Below are positions 26,375-34,581 of a DNA stretch of 64,000 nucleotides, piece by piece. Below the pieces are notes generated by a model. That model was not told the origin of the DNA. It ran no database searches and saw only the letters and a list, made by a program, of their open reading frames with translations. The DNA is from Streptomyces sp. CB02923 (GTDB lineage: Bacteria > Actinomycetota > Actinomycetes > Streptomycetales > Streptomycetaceae), in NCBI RefSeq assembly GCF_001905005.1, contig NZ_LWKZ01000025.1:744001-808000 (forward strand), read 5' to 3'. Both the position numbers and the translations under genes were made by a program. Position 1 is the stretch's first letter. Every line of letters begins with the position of its first letter.

Positions 26375-27472
26375 ATGTCTGATCAGCACGGTGACCACCC
26401 CCAGCCGCACGGCGCCCATGGACGCCCTCCCACCAAGGCCGAGAGATGGGCCGCGTTCAAGAAGTCGCCGTTCCTGCCCGCCACCGTGCTGGTCTTCATC
26501 CTCGCCATCGCCGCCGGGCTCTTCGCGGGCTCGTACACGTACACCATGGCCAACCCGACCCCGCGGCACATCCCGACCGCCGTGGTCGGCCCGCCGGACT
26601 CCCCGCACGGCAAGGCCTTCGCCGGCGGCATGGAGAAGGCCCTGAACGCCTCCCTCCAGCTGCACGCGTACGACTCGTACGCCGCGGCCAAGGAGGGCAT
26701 CGAGGAGCAGGAGGTCTTCGCGATCCTGCGGGTGCGGGACAAGAGCGTGGAACTGGACGTGGCCGGGGCGGCGGGCGCCCAGGTCGCGCAGGTGCTCGAA
26801 CAGGCGGGCCCGAAGGTGGGCCAGGCGGTCGGTGTGCCGGTCGAGGTCAAGGACCTCAAGCCGCTCCAGGAGGGCGACCCGCGCGGGCTCGCCCTCTTCT
26901 ACATCTCGCTCGCCGCGGTGATCATCGGTTTCGTCGGCGCGATCCAGCTGAGCGTGCACGCGCGCGGGCTCAATCCGCTGGAGCGGATCGCCTTCACCGT
27001 GCTGTACGCGCTGCTGGGCGCCTTCGCCATCGCCGCGGTGGTGGACTGGCTGCTGGGCGCGCTGGACCTGCCGTTCGTGGAGTCCTGGCTGATCCTGGCG
27101 CTGACGATGTTCACGTCCGGCATGGTCTTCACGATGTTCAACACCCTGATCGGGCGCTGGGCGATGATCCCGACCTGGGGCCTGATGGTGCTGCTGGGCA
27201 ACCCGTCCTCGGGCGGCGCGGTCTCCTGGCCGCTGCTGCCGTCCGTCCTCGGCCACATCGGCCGCTGGCTGCCGCCGGGCGCCTCGGTCAACGCGCAGCA
27301 CACGGCCGTCTACTTCGGCGGCTCGCAGCACGTCTTCCCGTTCCTGGTGCTGGCCGGCTGGGCGCTGGTCTCGTGCGCGGTCTTCTGGACCTGGCGGCAC
27401 CGGCACCCGGGCGGGCGCGAGGTGGGGGCGCTCACGGCGGGGCTGCACAAGGCGGGCGCGACGGGCTTCTGA
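26375..27472 (+). CDS. DUF3533 / YhgE-Pip-like integral membrane protein
   Basis: A 365-residue membrane protein. One N-terminal helix (about 31-51) is followed by an extracytoplasmic part of about 120 residues (ANPTPRHIPTAVVGPP...VLEQAGPKVGQAVGVPV). Four to five more helices are packed in the C-terminal half. This is the ABC-2-like YhgE/Pip (DUF3533) architecture found in ESX-linked and phage-receptor proteins. Function is unknown here. The ATG at 26375 has no clear ribosome site. The mRNA may be short-leadered. Confidence 0.75.
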   Translation: MSDQHGDHPQPHGAHGRPPTKAERWAAFKKSPFLPATVLVFILAIAAGLFAGSYTYTMANPTPRHIPTAVVGPPDSPHGKAFAGGMEKALNASLQLHAYDSYAAAKEGIEEQEVFAILRVRDKSVELDVAGAAGAQVAQVLEQAGPKVGQAVGVPVEVKDLKPLQEGDPRGLALFYISLAAVIIGFVGAIQLSVHARGLNPLERIAFTVLYALLGAFAIAAVVDWLLGALDLPFVESWLILALTMFTSGMVFTMFNTLIGRWAMIPTWGLMVLLGNPSSGGAVSWPLLPSVLGHIGRWLPPGASVNAQHTAVYFGGSQHVFPFLVLAGWALVSCAVFWTWRHRHPGGREVGALTAGLHKAGATGF

Positions 27473-27611
27473 CGGGCGCGGGGCCGGCTCCTGACCGGGG
27501 ACCGGCCCCGCGGGCGCACCGCACCGGCGCCGAAAGCTGTCCGCGAAATAACGAGAGCTGTCCGGGCAACGAGGGCCGTCCCGGCAACGAGAGCTGTCCA
27601 GACAACGAAAA

Positions 27612-27637
27612 AGGCCTCGATCCGAAGATCGGGGCCT
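27612..27637 (-). terminator. Terminator of the tRNA Glu-Asp-Phe cluster
   Basis: An 11-bp stem with one G-T pair (27612-27622 with 27627-27637). On the minus strand it is followed by TTTTT. Just left of it are three imperfect 18-bp units resembling GAGAGCTGTCC(G)GGCAAC at about 27551-27606. Confidence 0.8.
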
Positions 27638-27651
27638 CTTCCCACTGCTGG

Positions 27652-27725
27652 TGGCTGGGGCCGGGATCGAACCGGCGACCTATCGCTTTTCAGGCGATCG
27701 CTCGTACCAACTGAGCTACCCAGCC
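27652..27725 (-). tRNA. tRNA-Phe (GAA)
   Basis: A 74-nt cloverleaf: GGCTGGG/CCCAGCC acceptor, ATCGC/GCGAT anticodon stem around CTGAAAA (anticodon GAA), T arm GGTTCGATCC. Here the CCA end is encoded (27649-27651), unlike the Gly and Asp genes. Third gene of the Glu-Asp-Phe transcript. Confidence 0.97.
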
Positions 27726-27729
27726 ACAG

Positions 27730-27804
27730 CGGTCCTGACGGGATTTGAACCCGCGGCCTCCACCTTGACAGGGTGGCGAGCACTCCAAACTGCTCCACAG
27801 GACC
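27730..27804 (-). tRNA. tRNA-Asp (GTC), copy 2
   Basis: Same 75-nt sequence as the copy at 21802-21876, anticodon GTC. It is separated by 4 bp from tRNA-Phe and 48 bp from tRNA-Glu, so it is processed from a common precursor. Confidence 0.97.
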
Positions 27805-27852
27805 TTGCACTGTGCGAGATCAGGCGTACCCAGTCTCGCACACGGTAATGCG

Positions 27853-27925
27853 TGCCCCCAACGGGATTCGAACCCGTGCTACCGCCTTGAAAGGGCGGCG
27901 TCCTGGGCCACTAGACGATGAGGGC
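27853..27925 (-). tRNA. tRNA-Glu (TTC)
   Basis: A 73-nt cloverleaf: GCCCTCA/TGGGGGC acceptor with one T-G pair, CCGCC/GGCGG anticodon stem around CTTTCAA (anticodon TTC), T arm GGGTTCGAATCCC. First gene of the Glu-Asp-Phe transcript. Confidence 0.97.
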
Positions 27926-27972
27926 TGATGGCCCGCCTTGGTGCCTTGTGGGGCGCCGTCGGGGACGTGAGA

Positions 27973-28002
27973 AGCATATGGGATGCAGGGACCGTTCGCC
28001 AA
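27973..28002 (-). promoter_or_regulatory. Promoter of the tRNA Glu-Asp-Phe cluster
   Basis: Read on the minus strand: TTGGCG (28002-27997), an 18-bp spacer, then TATGCT (27978-27973), about 47 bp upstream of mature tRNA-Glu. It resembles a housekeeping sigma (HrdB-type) promoter. Confidence 0.6.
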
Positions 28003-28090
28003 AACGGTTTGTTCGAGCTCGTCGGCGGCGGCGTTCGGGTGGGGCGGCCGGGGCGGGTGGCGCGCCGTGCGCCCCGGCCGTTCCGCGGAC

Positions 28091-29740
28091 CTACGGGGCA
28101 CCGGGGGAGGGCGCACCGGGCGGGGCCGACGAGGCCGCCGGGGAGCGGGTCCCGGGGGAGCCGGTGTCCGGAGAGGGGGTGGCCCCCGGCCGGTTCTCCC
28201 GCGGCAGATGACGGCTGACCTCGGCCTTCGACAGGCCCAGCCCGCCGAGCGTGATCTCGTCCCACGCCTGGAGGAGCCGCGTCCGGCGGTCCAGGTAGAG
28301 GACGGACGCCTGGACGGGTGCGGGCTTCTTGCCCTGCACCGCGCGCAGCCCGCCGCCACCCGTGGAGCCTTCGATCATCAGCCGGGTGCCCCGGGGGAGC
28401 ACCGTGTTCTCGCGGTGGTGGACGTGGCCGGCCAGCGCCAGCGGTGCCAGGCCGTCCGCCTCGGACGCCGCGACCGGGTTGTGCGCCAGCGCGATGTCCA
28501 CGGGCGTGCCCGCGAGCCGCTGCGTACGGAGCGAGTCGGCCAGCTTGCCGCCCGCCGTGCGTTCGGAGAAGTCCCCCTCCGCGACGACGGAGCGGTCCGG
28601 TGTGAACTGCGGGTCGCCGACGCCCGCGATACGCAGCCCGCCGACGCTGACGGCCCGGCCGCCGTCGAGGACCGTGGCGTTCCCGCGGCCCGCGAGGTAC
28701 TGCTGCGTCGTGGCGGAGTCGTGGTTGCCGCGCACCCAGACGTACGGCGCGCCGAGCGTGGCGACCGGGTCCAGGAAGGCGTTCTCGGCCGCCGAGCCGT
28801 GGTCCATGGTGTCGCCGGTGTCGATGATCACGTCGATCTTGTACTGCTTCACCAGCGATTTGATGATCTGCCAGGCCGCCGGATTGAGGTGGATGTCGGA
28901 GACGTGCAGCACGCGGATCGTGGTGGGGTCGGGCGCGTAGGCGGGCAGGGTCGAGGTGGCTTCGTAGAGCTTGGTCACGTTTGTCACCAGGCGCGCCAAC
29001 TCCCGCTGGTAGACGTCGAACTCGCTGACGATGTTGCGGGCGTTGCCGACCACCGAGGGCGCCGAGGACAGCAGCCCGGAGAACTTCGGCTCCAGGACGG
29101 ACTTCGGGTTCCAGGTGGCGTACGCGGCGGCGCCCGACGACGCCAGCAGCGCGAGCGCCAGCCCGCCCGCGGCGAGCGCGCGGCGCGGCCTGCGGTACAC
29201 GGCCAGGCCCAGCGCGGTGGCGCCCGAGACCACCGCGACACAGGAGCGGAAGGCGAGGGTGCCGGTACCGCTGACGACGTCGCGGGTGACCTGCTCCTGG
29301 AGGCCGGCGAACCGTTCCGGGTGGTCGACCAGGGCCTGGGACCGGACGGGATCCAGCCGGTCCACGTCGACATCGAGGCGTATCGGGGCCGAGTGGCTGC
29401 GCAGCTCCAGGGCGCCCAGCGGCGAGACGTTGATCTTCGTGCCGCCGGAGAGCGACGGGCGCAGTGTCATGTTCGTGTCCACCGGCCCGACCGGTGCGTG
29501 GATACTGCCGACGATCAGCAGGCCCAGCCAGGCGCCGAGCAGGGTGACGGTGAGCAGGCCGAGGGCGCGGGCGTACGGATGCGGGGTGTGTGTGAGGGTG
29601 CTGGTGGGGGCGGTGTGGTGGGAGCGGTAGTCGTGGAGGACGGCGGCGGGAAGGCCCCGCACCCGGGCCAGCGAGGCACGGAGCAGCCGGAGCACGGGAG
29701 AGCCGGGGGAGGAGTCCCCGGGCGGCGCGACACGGGCCAT
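28091..29740 (-). CDS. Membrane-anchored metallophosphoesterase
   Basis: A 549-residue protein. It has an N-terminal helix (about 48-70), an extracytoplasmic stretch, a second pair of helices near 170-220, then a calcineurin-like phosphoesterase domain. All five metal-binding blocks are present: VSDIHLN, DTGDTMDHG, RGNHD, ALAHNP and AGHVHH. The domain order puts the catalytic part after the last helix. The C-terminal tail is Pro/Ser-rich and disordered. The substrate is unknown. The start is uncertain. I used the ATG at 29740, but a longer frame to 29773 is open and neither has a clear ribosome site. Confidence 0.82.
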   Translation of the reverse strand: MARVAPPGDSSPGSPVLRLLRASLARVRGLPAAVLHDYRSHHTAPTSTLTHTPHPYARALGLLTVTLLGAWLGLLIVGSIHAPVGPVDTNMTLRPSLSGGTKINVSPLGALELRSHSAPIRLDVDVDRLDPVRSQALVDHPERFAGLQEQVTRDVVSGTGTLAFRSCVAVVSGATALGLAVYRRPRRALAAGGLALALLASSGAAAYATWNPKSVLEPKFSGLLSSAPSVVGNARNIVSEFDVYQRELARLVTNVTKLYEATSTLPAYAPDPTTIRVLHVSDIHLNPAAWQIIKSLVKQYKIDVIIDTGDTMDHGSAAENAFLDPVATLGAPYVWVRGNHDSATTQQYLAGRGNATVLDGGRAVSVGGLRIAGVGDPQFTPDRSVVAEGDFSERTAGGKLADSLRTQRLAGTPVDIALAHNPVAASEADGLAPLALAGHVHHRENTVLPRGTRLMIEGSTGGGGLRAVQGKKPAPVQASVLYLDRRTRLLQAWDEITLGGLGLSKAEVSRHLPRENRPGATPSPDTGSPGTRSPAASSAPPGAPSPGAP

Positions 29741-29792
29741 TGGGCGCGTATTCCCGGGGGCCGCGCCCGTCATGCCCGGAGAGCGGCCCGTG

Positions 29793-29836
29793 CCGTACCG
29801 GAGAGCGCCGGGCGCCGTACCGGAGAGCGCCGGGCG
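29793..29836. repeat. 22-bp direct repeat, two copies
   Basis: Two exact tandem copies of a unit beginning CCGTACCGGAGAG lie between the divergent phosphoesterase and zincin genes, in the region that must hold their promoters. Confidence 0.8.
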
Positions 29837-29883
29837 CCGCGCGGTAATGCTGCCGTGCGGTGGTGTGGCGGACAATGGGCGGT

Positions 29884-30234
29884 GTGCTGGAGATGACGCG
29901 CGAGGAGTTCGAGGAACTGGTGGCCGAGGCGCTGGACCGGATCCCGCCGGAGCTGACACGGCTGATGGACAACGTGGCGGTGTTCGTCGAGGACGAACCC
30001 CCGGCCGGGGACCCCGAGCTCCTGGGGCTCTACGAGGGGACACCGCTGACCGACCGCGGCGAGTGGTACGCGGGCGTGCTGCCCGACCGGATCACCGTCT
30101 ACCGCAACCCGACCCTGCGGATGTGCGACTCGCGGGAGGACGTGGTGGCGGAGACGGAGGTGACGGTCGTGCACGAGATCGCGCACCACTTCGGGATCGA
30201 CGACGAGCGGCTGCACGCGCTGGGGTACGGCTGA
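29884..30234 (+). CDS. Small zincin-like metallopeptidase
   Basis: A 116-residue cytoplasmic protein with VVHEIAHHFGIDDERL near the C-terminus. This is the HExxHxxGxxD zinc-binding motif of the actinobacterial minimal metalloprotease family (Pfam Zincin_1 type). The front half is MTREEFEELVAEALDRIPPELTRLMDNVAVFVEDEP. GTG at 29884 chosen. A downstream ATG at 29893 is equally possible. Family members lack a known substrate. Confidence 0.88.
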   Translation: MLEMTREEFEELVAEALDRIPPELTRLMDNVAVFVEDEPPAGDPELLGLYEGTPLTDRGEWYAGVLPDRITVYRNPTLRMCDSREDVVAETEVTVVHEIAHHFGIDDERLHALGYG

Positions 30235-30528
30235 TCGGGGCGGGGGCTGGACCGGGGCGGTCCGGGGCGGTCCGAGGTGGATCGGGTGGACCGTACGTAG
30301 GGCGAGTGGGCCCGGGGGCCGGTTCGTGGCGGCACCGAAGGCGGGACGGGCCCGGCCGGTTCGTGGCATTCGCGGCGTTCGGGGTGGTGCCGGTGGTGTC
30401 CGGGGCGGTGATCGGGCCCGTACGGACGCGATCTCGTGCGTACGGCGCGTGTCCTTGGGCGGTCGGCGGGAGTTGGGCAGGGCGTTCATCTCCGCAGTCT
30501 CCGCGCTCCGGATCCGGAGGTCCCGCCC

Positions 30529-31077
30529 GTGCGCCCGATCGCTACCCCCCTTCCCGGCCCGGCCCTGACCCGTCTCGCCGCCGCCGTGGCCGCCGCCTCC
30601 GCCCTGGCCGCGTCGTTGAGCGGCTGCATGAGCGTGAGCGACGCGGAGCCGCCCAAGCCGTCGGGCTCGTCCGCGCGGCCCGACGGCGGGCCCGCGCCGG
30701 ACGGCGGGACGGTGGACAGCCGCGGCGGGAGCCCGGACCGTATGGGGCGTACGGGTGGCGGGCACGGCGTGGAGGGGCACGCGGGGGCGCCCGCGAGCGA
30801 TCACACGCCGTCGGCGGCCGAGGCGGAGCCGAAACCGGAACCGGCGTCGGGTGCCGCGCCGGGACCCGAGCAGGCCGGACCGCCCGGATCCGGCCCCGCG
30901 GCCCCCGTCCCCGCGCGGCCCGGCGGCGGCCGGCCCTCGTCGACCGCCCAGCCGCCCCGTACGACCCCGACCGTCAGGCCGACACCGAGCGCGAGCCCGG
31001 ACCCGCAGCCGAGCTCCCCCGCGCCGACCCCGTCATCCGCCCCGCCCGCCCCTTCGAACCCGGAGGGCGGGGGTTAG
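30529..31077 (+). CDS. Pro/Ala/Ser-rich lipoprotein
   Basis: A 182-residue predicted lipoprotein. A basic n-region and an Ala-rich hydrophobic segment lead to a lipobox, SLSGC, with Cys at about residue 30. The mature part is almost wholly low-complexity Pro/Gly/Ser/Thr, like a cell-wall-spanning linker, with no globular domain. GGAGG at 30516-30520 precedes the GTG at 30529. Unknown function. Frame and codon bias favour a real gene. Confidence 0.65.
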   Translation: MRPIATPLPGPALTRLAAAVAAASALAASLSGCMSVSDAEPPKPSGSSARPDGGPAPDGGTVDSRGGSPDRMGRTGGGHGVEGHAGAPASDHTPSAAEAEPKPEPASGAAPGPEQAGPPGSGPAAPVPARPGGGRPSSTAQPPRTTPTVRPTPSASPDPQPSSPAPTPSSAPPAPSNPEGGG

Positions 31078-31194
31078 CGGCGCGGGCGGGTCGGGTGGGT
31101 CGAGCGGGGCGGGGGAGGCCGGTGGCAGGGCGGGGGTCGGAGCGGGCCGAGTGGCCGGGCGGGCGCGGTGGGGAACGGGGGTTCGGGAGGGCAT

Positions 31195-31224
31195 TTGCCT
31201 TCCGGGGGTCGGAGTGAGTATGGT
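31195..31224 (+). promoter_or_regulatory. Promoter of the DEAD-box helicase gene
   Basis: TTGCCT (31195-31200), an 18-bp spacer and TATGGT (31219-31224) form a good housekeeping-type promoter. It gives a leader of about 150 nt. Confidence 0.6.
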
Positions 31225-31383
31225 GGTAGATCGTTTGATCCCATTTGCCCGGCGCATGATGCAGCGCCGTGTGGCGCGTTCTCTCCCTTGCCGTGGCTGA
31301 CCGCATTGAGGCGGTCGTTTGTGAATTCTCACGGAGTTTGGGCGCGTGCCTGTGCCGAGACTCCGGAAGGTTTCGCATTTCGC
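31225..31383 (+). promoter_or_regulatory. Long structured 5' leader of the DEAD-box helicase mRNA
   Basis: The leader holds at least one compact hairpin (GACCGC at 31299-31304 with GCGGTC at 31311-31316, then GTTTG), which could act as an attenuator. Long leaders are usual for cold-inducible RNA helicase genes, so post-transcriptional control is plausible. Together with 31078-31194 this makes a 306-bp stretch without genes. Confidence 0.45.
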
Positions 31384-33657
31384 ATGTCTGTTTCCACTGA
31401 TCAGTCCGTCCTGCCCGCAGCCGATGAGCAGGCGGCTCCCCAGCAGGACCAGCCGCAGGACCAGGCCGTCGTCGAGACGCCTGCCGAGATGACCGAGGCG
31501 GCCGCCGAGGCCGTTGCCGACATCGACGCCGACGTCGAGGAAGGTGCCGAGGACAGCGCCCCGCAGATCACCTTCGGTGACCTCGGCCTCGACGAGAAGA
31601 TCGTCCGCAAGCTGGCCGCGAACGGTGTCACCACCCCGTTCCCCATCCAGGCCGCGACCATCCCCGACGCGCTCGCCGGCCGCGACATCCTCGGCCGCGG
31701 CCGTACCGGCTCCGGCAAGACCCTCTCCTTCGGTCTGCCGCTGCTGAGCCGCCTGGCCGGCGGCAACACGGCGAAGAAGCGCCCGCGCGGCGTCATCCTC
31801 ACCCCGACCCGTGAGCTGGCCATGCAGGTCAGCGACGCACTGCAGCCGTACGGCGACGTCCTGGGCCTCAAGCTCAAGGTCGTCTGCGGCGGTACGTCCA
31901 TGGGCAACCAGATCTACGCGCTGGAGCGCGGTGTCGACGTCCTCGTCGCCACCCCCGGCCGGCTGCGCGACATCATCAACCGCGGCGCCTGCTCGCTGGA
32001 CGACGTCGAGACCGCCGTCCTGGACGAGGCCGACCAGATGGCCGACCTGGGCTTCCTGCCCGAGGTCACCGAGCTGCTCGACCTGATTCCGTCCGGCGGC
32101 CAGCGCATGCTGTTCTCCGCCACGATGGAGAACGAGATCGGCACCCTGGTCAAGCGCTACCTGACCAACCCGGCGACCCACGAGGTCGACGCGGCCCAGG
32201 GCGCGGTCACGACCATGACCCACCACGTGCTGGTCGTGAAGCCGAAGGACAAGGCGCCGGTCACCGCCGCCATCGCCGCCCGCAAGGGCCGCACCATCAT
32301 CTTCGTCCGCACCCAGCTGGGCGCCGACCGCGTCGCCGAGCAGCTGTGCGACTCCGGTGTGCGCGCCGACGCGCTGCACGGCGGCATGACGCAGGGCGCG
32401 CGGACCCGCACGCTGGCCGACTTCAAGGACGGTTACGTCAACGTCCTCGTCGCCACCGACGTCGCCGCCCGCGGCATCCACGTCGACGGCATCGACCTGG
32501 TCCTGAACGTGGACCCGGCCGGCGACCACAAGGACTACCTGCACCGTTCCGGCCGTACCGCCCGTGCGGGCCAGTCCGGCACGGTCGTCTCGCTGGCCCT
32601 GCCGCACCAGCGCCGCCAGATCTTCCGCCTCATGGAGGACGCGGGCGTGGACGCCTCGCGTCACATCGTCGGCGGCGCCGGCGCCTTCGACGAGGACGTG
32701 GCCCGGATCACCGGCGCCCGCTCGCTCACCGAGGTGCAGGCCGACTCGGCGACCAACTCCGCCAAGCAGGCCGAGCGCGAGGCGCAGGAGCTCTCCCGTG
32801 AGCTGGAGCGCGCGCAGCGCCGGGCGACCGAGCTGCGCGAGGAGGCCAACCGCCTGACCGCCCGCGCCGCGCGTGAGCGGGGCGAGGACCCGGAGGAGGC
32901 GGTCGCCGCCGCCGAGGCCGCCGTGGAGGAGGCCGCCGAGGCCGTCGTACCGGCCCAGGCCGCCCCCGAGGCCGACGAGGCGCCGCGCCGCTCCTCGTAC
33001 CGCGACGAGCGGGGCAACTACGAGCGCCGGGACCGCCGGGACAACGACCGCGGTGACCGTCGTGACGACCGCTCCGGTGGCGGTTTCAACCGTGACCGTC
33101 GCGATGACCGGTCGGGTGGCGGTTTCAACCGTGACCGTCGCGATGACCGTTCCGGTGGTGGCTTCAACCGTGACCGTCGTGATGACCGGTCGGGTGGCGG
33201 TTTCAACCGTGACCGTCGTGACGACCGGTCGGGTGGCGGTTTCAACCGTGACCGTCGCGATGACCGGTCGGGCGGTGGCTTCAACCGTGACCGTCGCGAT
33301 GACCGTTCCGGTGGCGGGTTCAACCGTGACCGCCGTGACGACCGTTCCGGTGGCGGTTTCAACCGTGACCGTCGCGACGACCGCTCCGGTGGTGGCTTCA
33401 ACCGCGACCGCGGCGACCGCCCGAACCGTTCCTTCAACCGCGACGACCGTTCCGGCGGCCGCTCCGCCGGCGGCTACCGCTCCGGTGGCGGCGACCGTCC
33501 GTACAACCGCGACCGCCGCGACGACCGCCCCTCCTCGGGCGGCTACCGCTCGGGTGGCGGCGACCGCCCGCAGGGCCGTCGTGACGACCACCGCGGCCAC
33601 GGCACCAGCTCCTTCGGCCGCCGCGAGGACAAGCCGCGCTGGAAGCGCAACGGCTGA
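31384..33657 (+). CDS. DEAD-box ATP-dependent RNA helicase with repeat tail
   Basis: A 757-residue RNA helicase. The acidic N-terminal extension (about 1-60) is followed by the Q motif (TTPFPIQ), Walker A GRTGSGKT (106-113), DEAD (214-217), SAT, and motif VI HRSGRTARAG. Next are a coiled-coil-like Glu/Arg/Ala region, then nine 13-residue repeats RRDDRSGGGFNRD (559-675) and an Arg/Gly/Asp tail ending RWKRNG. The repeat tail resembles RGG-type RNA-binding tails that promote condensation with RNA. Family members unwind structured mRNA and rRNA, often under cold stress. The ATG at 31384 lies behind a long leader. Confidence 0.95.
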   Translation: MSVSTDQSVLPAADEQAAPQQDQPQDQAVVETPAEMTEAAAEAVADIDADVEEGAEDSAPQITFGDLGLDEKIVRKLAANGVTTPFPIQAATIPDALAGRDILGRGRTGSGKTLSFGLPLLSRLAGGNTAKKRPRGVILTPTRELAMQVSDALQPYGDVLGLKLKVVCGGTSMGNQIYALERGVDVLVATPGRLRDIINRGACSLDDVETAVLDEADQMADLGFLPEVTELLDLIPSGGQRMLFSATMENEIGTLVKRYLTNPATHEVDAAQGAVTTMTHHVLVVKPKDKAPVTAAIAARKGRTIIFVRTQLGADRVAEQLCDSGVRADALHGGMTQGARTRTLADFKDGYVNVLVATDVAARGIHVDGIDLVLNVDPAGDHKDYLHRSGRTARAGQSGTVVSLALPHQRRQIFRLMEDAGVDASRHIVGGAGAFDEDVARITGARSLTEVQADSATNSAKQAEREAQELSRELERAQRRATELREEANRLTARAARERGEDPEEAVAAAEAAVEEAAEAVVPAQAAPEADEAPRRSSYRDERGNYERRDRRDNDRGDRRDDRSGGGFNRDRRDDRSGGGFNRDRRDDRSGGGFNRDRRDDRSGGGFNRDRRDDRSGGGFNRDRRDDRSGGGFNRDRRDDRSGGGFNRDRRDDRSGGGFNRDRRDDRSGGGFNRDRGDRPNRSFNRDDRSGGRSAGGYRSGGGDRPYNRDRRDDRPSSGGYRSGGGDRPQGRRDDHRGHGTSSFGRREDKPRWKRNG
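33058..33408 (+). repeat. 39-bp in-frame tandem repeat, nine copies
   Basis: Nine 39-bp units encode the helicase repeat RRDDRSGGGFNRD without any amino-acid change while the DNA varies at synonymous positions. Copy number could vary between strains by slippage or recombination without breaking the frame. Confidence 0.95.
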
Positions 33658-33694
33658 CGGAGACCGTGACGCCTGACGGCGTCGCCTCTGCGAC

Positions 33695-33751
33695 CGCGGG
33701 GCCCGCGCCGCGCTTCCGTACTCCGGTACGAAAGCGCGCGCGGGCCCCGCG
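33695..33751 (+). terminator. Terminator of the DEAD-box helicase gene
   Basis: A 14-bp perfect outer stem (33695-33708 with 33738-33751) encloses a further inner hairpin. It sits 38 bp after the stop codon. Confidence 0.8.
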
Positions 33752-33868
33752 TCTCAACTCCGTTCCCCGCGCGGCCCCTTGACCGCGCACCCCGCCGCAC
33801 GGCAGACCCGCACGCCACGCCCGCCAAGAAGCGGACGAAGTGCCTCCGGCAGCCCGATGGGTAATGCC

Positions 33869-33899
33869 TTCGGGCTGCGGCGGGAACGCGGGCTATGCT
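33869..33899 (+). promoter_or_regulatory. Promoter of tRNA-Lys
   Basis: TATGCT at 33894-33899 ends 9 bp before the tRNA, with a weak TTCGGG (33869-33874) upstream at 19 bp. The same -10 hexamer serves the tRNA Glu-Asp-Phe cluster. Confidence 0.5.
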
Positions 33900-33908
33900 G
33901 CTCGGTGC

Positions 33909-33981
33909 GGGCCATTAGCTCAATTGGCAGAGCAGTGGACTTTTAATCCATTGGTTCAGGGTTCGAGCCCCTGATGGCCCA
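33909..33981 (+). tRNA. tRNA-Lys (TTT), integration site of the island
   Basis: A 73-nt cloverleaf: GGGCCAT/ATGGCCC acceptor, TGGAC anticodon stem around CTTTTAA (anticodon TTT), T arm GGGTTCGAGCCC. The 3' 45 bases from the anticodon stem onward recur exactly at 46482, marking this gene as the attachment site of the island to its right. The gene itself remains intact because the element carries a matching 3' end. Confidence 0.97.
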
Positions 33982-33983
33982 CC
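33937..33983 (+). other. attL: left copy of the 47-bp core
   Basis: It starts at GGAC in the tRNA-Lys anticodon stem and ends two bases beyond the discriminator. It is identical to 46482-46528. Flanking bases differ on both sides. Confidence 0.9.
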
Positions 33984-34020
33984 GCAGAAGGCCGGGGGAA
34001 ACCCCCTTCGGCCTGCTACG

Positions 34021-34056
34021 CAGCGCCCCGGTCGGACTCGTCCGACCGGGGCGCTG
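34021..34056 (+). terminator. Terminator after tRNA-Lys, supplied by the island
   Basis: A perfect 16-bp stem (34021-34036 with 34041-34056) and a 4-nt loop. It ends tRNA-Lys transcription and insulates the island. The original tRNA terminator now seems to lie outside the right end at 46565-46602. Confidence 0.8.
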
Positions 34057-34082
34057 CGGCGCTTTCCGGCTCCTGCGTGCGT

Positions 34083-34475
34083 GATGCGTGAGCGGACGGT
34101 CCGGCACTCGCTGCTCCGGATAACGGGCTCGGGCAGCAGGCTCGTGTATGTGTCCGATGTCAGGGTGATCGTGGAGTGCCGCAGCGTTTCCTTGATCGTG
34201 TGGAGGTCGCCGCCTCTGCCATGGGTGAGGGGCGCGGTGACGTGTCGTAGATCATGATGGGCGATCAGCGGGAGACCGGGGCTGCCGGGACGCAGTGGAA
34301 GGCGTCGGAGGCCGTCTCCGGGTGCAGCCGCGAACCATTCGTCCAGCTACTCGCCTACGGTGAGGCAGCCGGTCAGGTCCAAGCCGTGACGGAATTGCCG
34401 CCGGGGCGCCTCGGCGTCCGGCAGCGTGGCCTTCTCGTCAGCCACCTCCTCCAGCAACTCTGCGATGTGTGAGAT
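34083..34475 (-). pseudogene. Tyrosine recombinase (integrase) pseudogene
   Basis: No intact frame, but fragments match a Streptomyces phage-type integrase in order. An N-terminal piece reads ISHIAELLEEVADEKATLPDAE and then GLDLTGCLTVGE, where the expected Trp codon is a TAG (34347-34349). Next come TNGSRLHPETASDAFH and, after a frameshift near 34280, HHDLRHVTAPLTHG (box II, His-x-x-Arg region) and LHTIKETLRHSTITL plus TSDTYTSLLPE with the catalytic Tyr. Almost the whole middle of the protein is missing, so there has been a large internal deletion. It reads toward attL, as expected for the integrase of this island. Confidence 0.8.
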
Positions 34476-34581
34476 CGGGGTAATCGGCGTCGGCCGGGCC
34501 GATCAGCTCCTACGGCAAGCAACTGACCAGCGCACACTCGACGACGCCCACTCACCGGCACGCACCTGCCGTCGCAGACGA

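Noticed and set aside
31033..33600. An 855-codon open frame antisense to the DEAD-box helicase
   Set aside because: It exists because the helicase codons are GC-biased and its tail is repetitive. The translation is Val/Thr/Ala repeats without any family resemblance.
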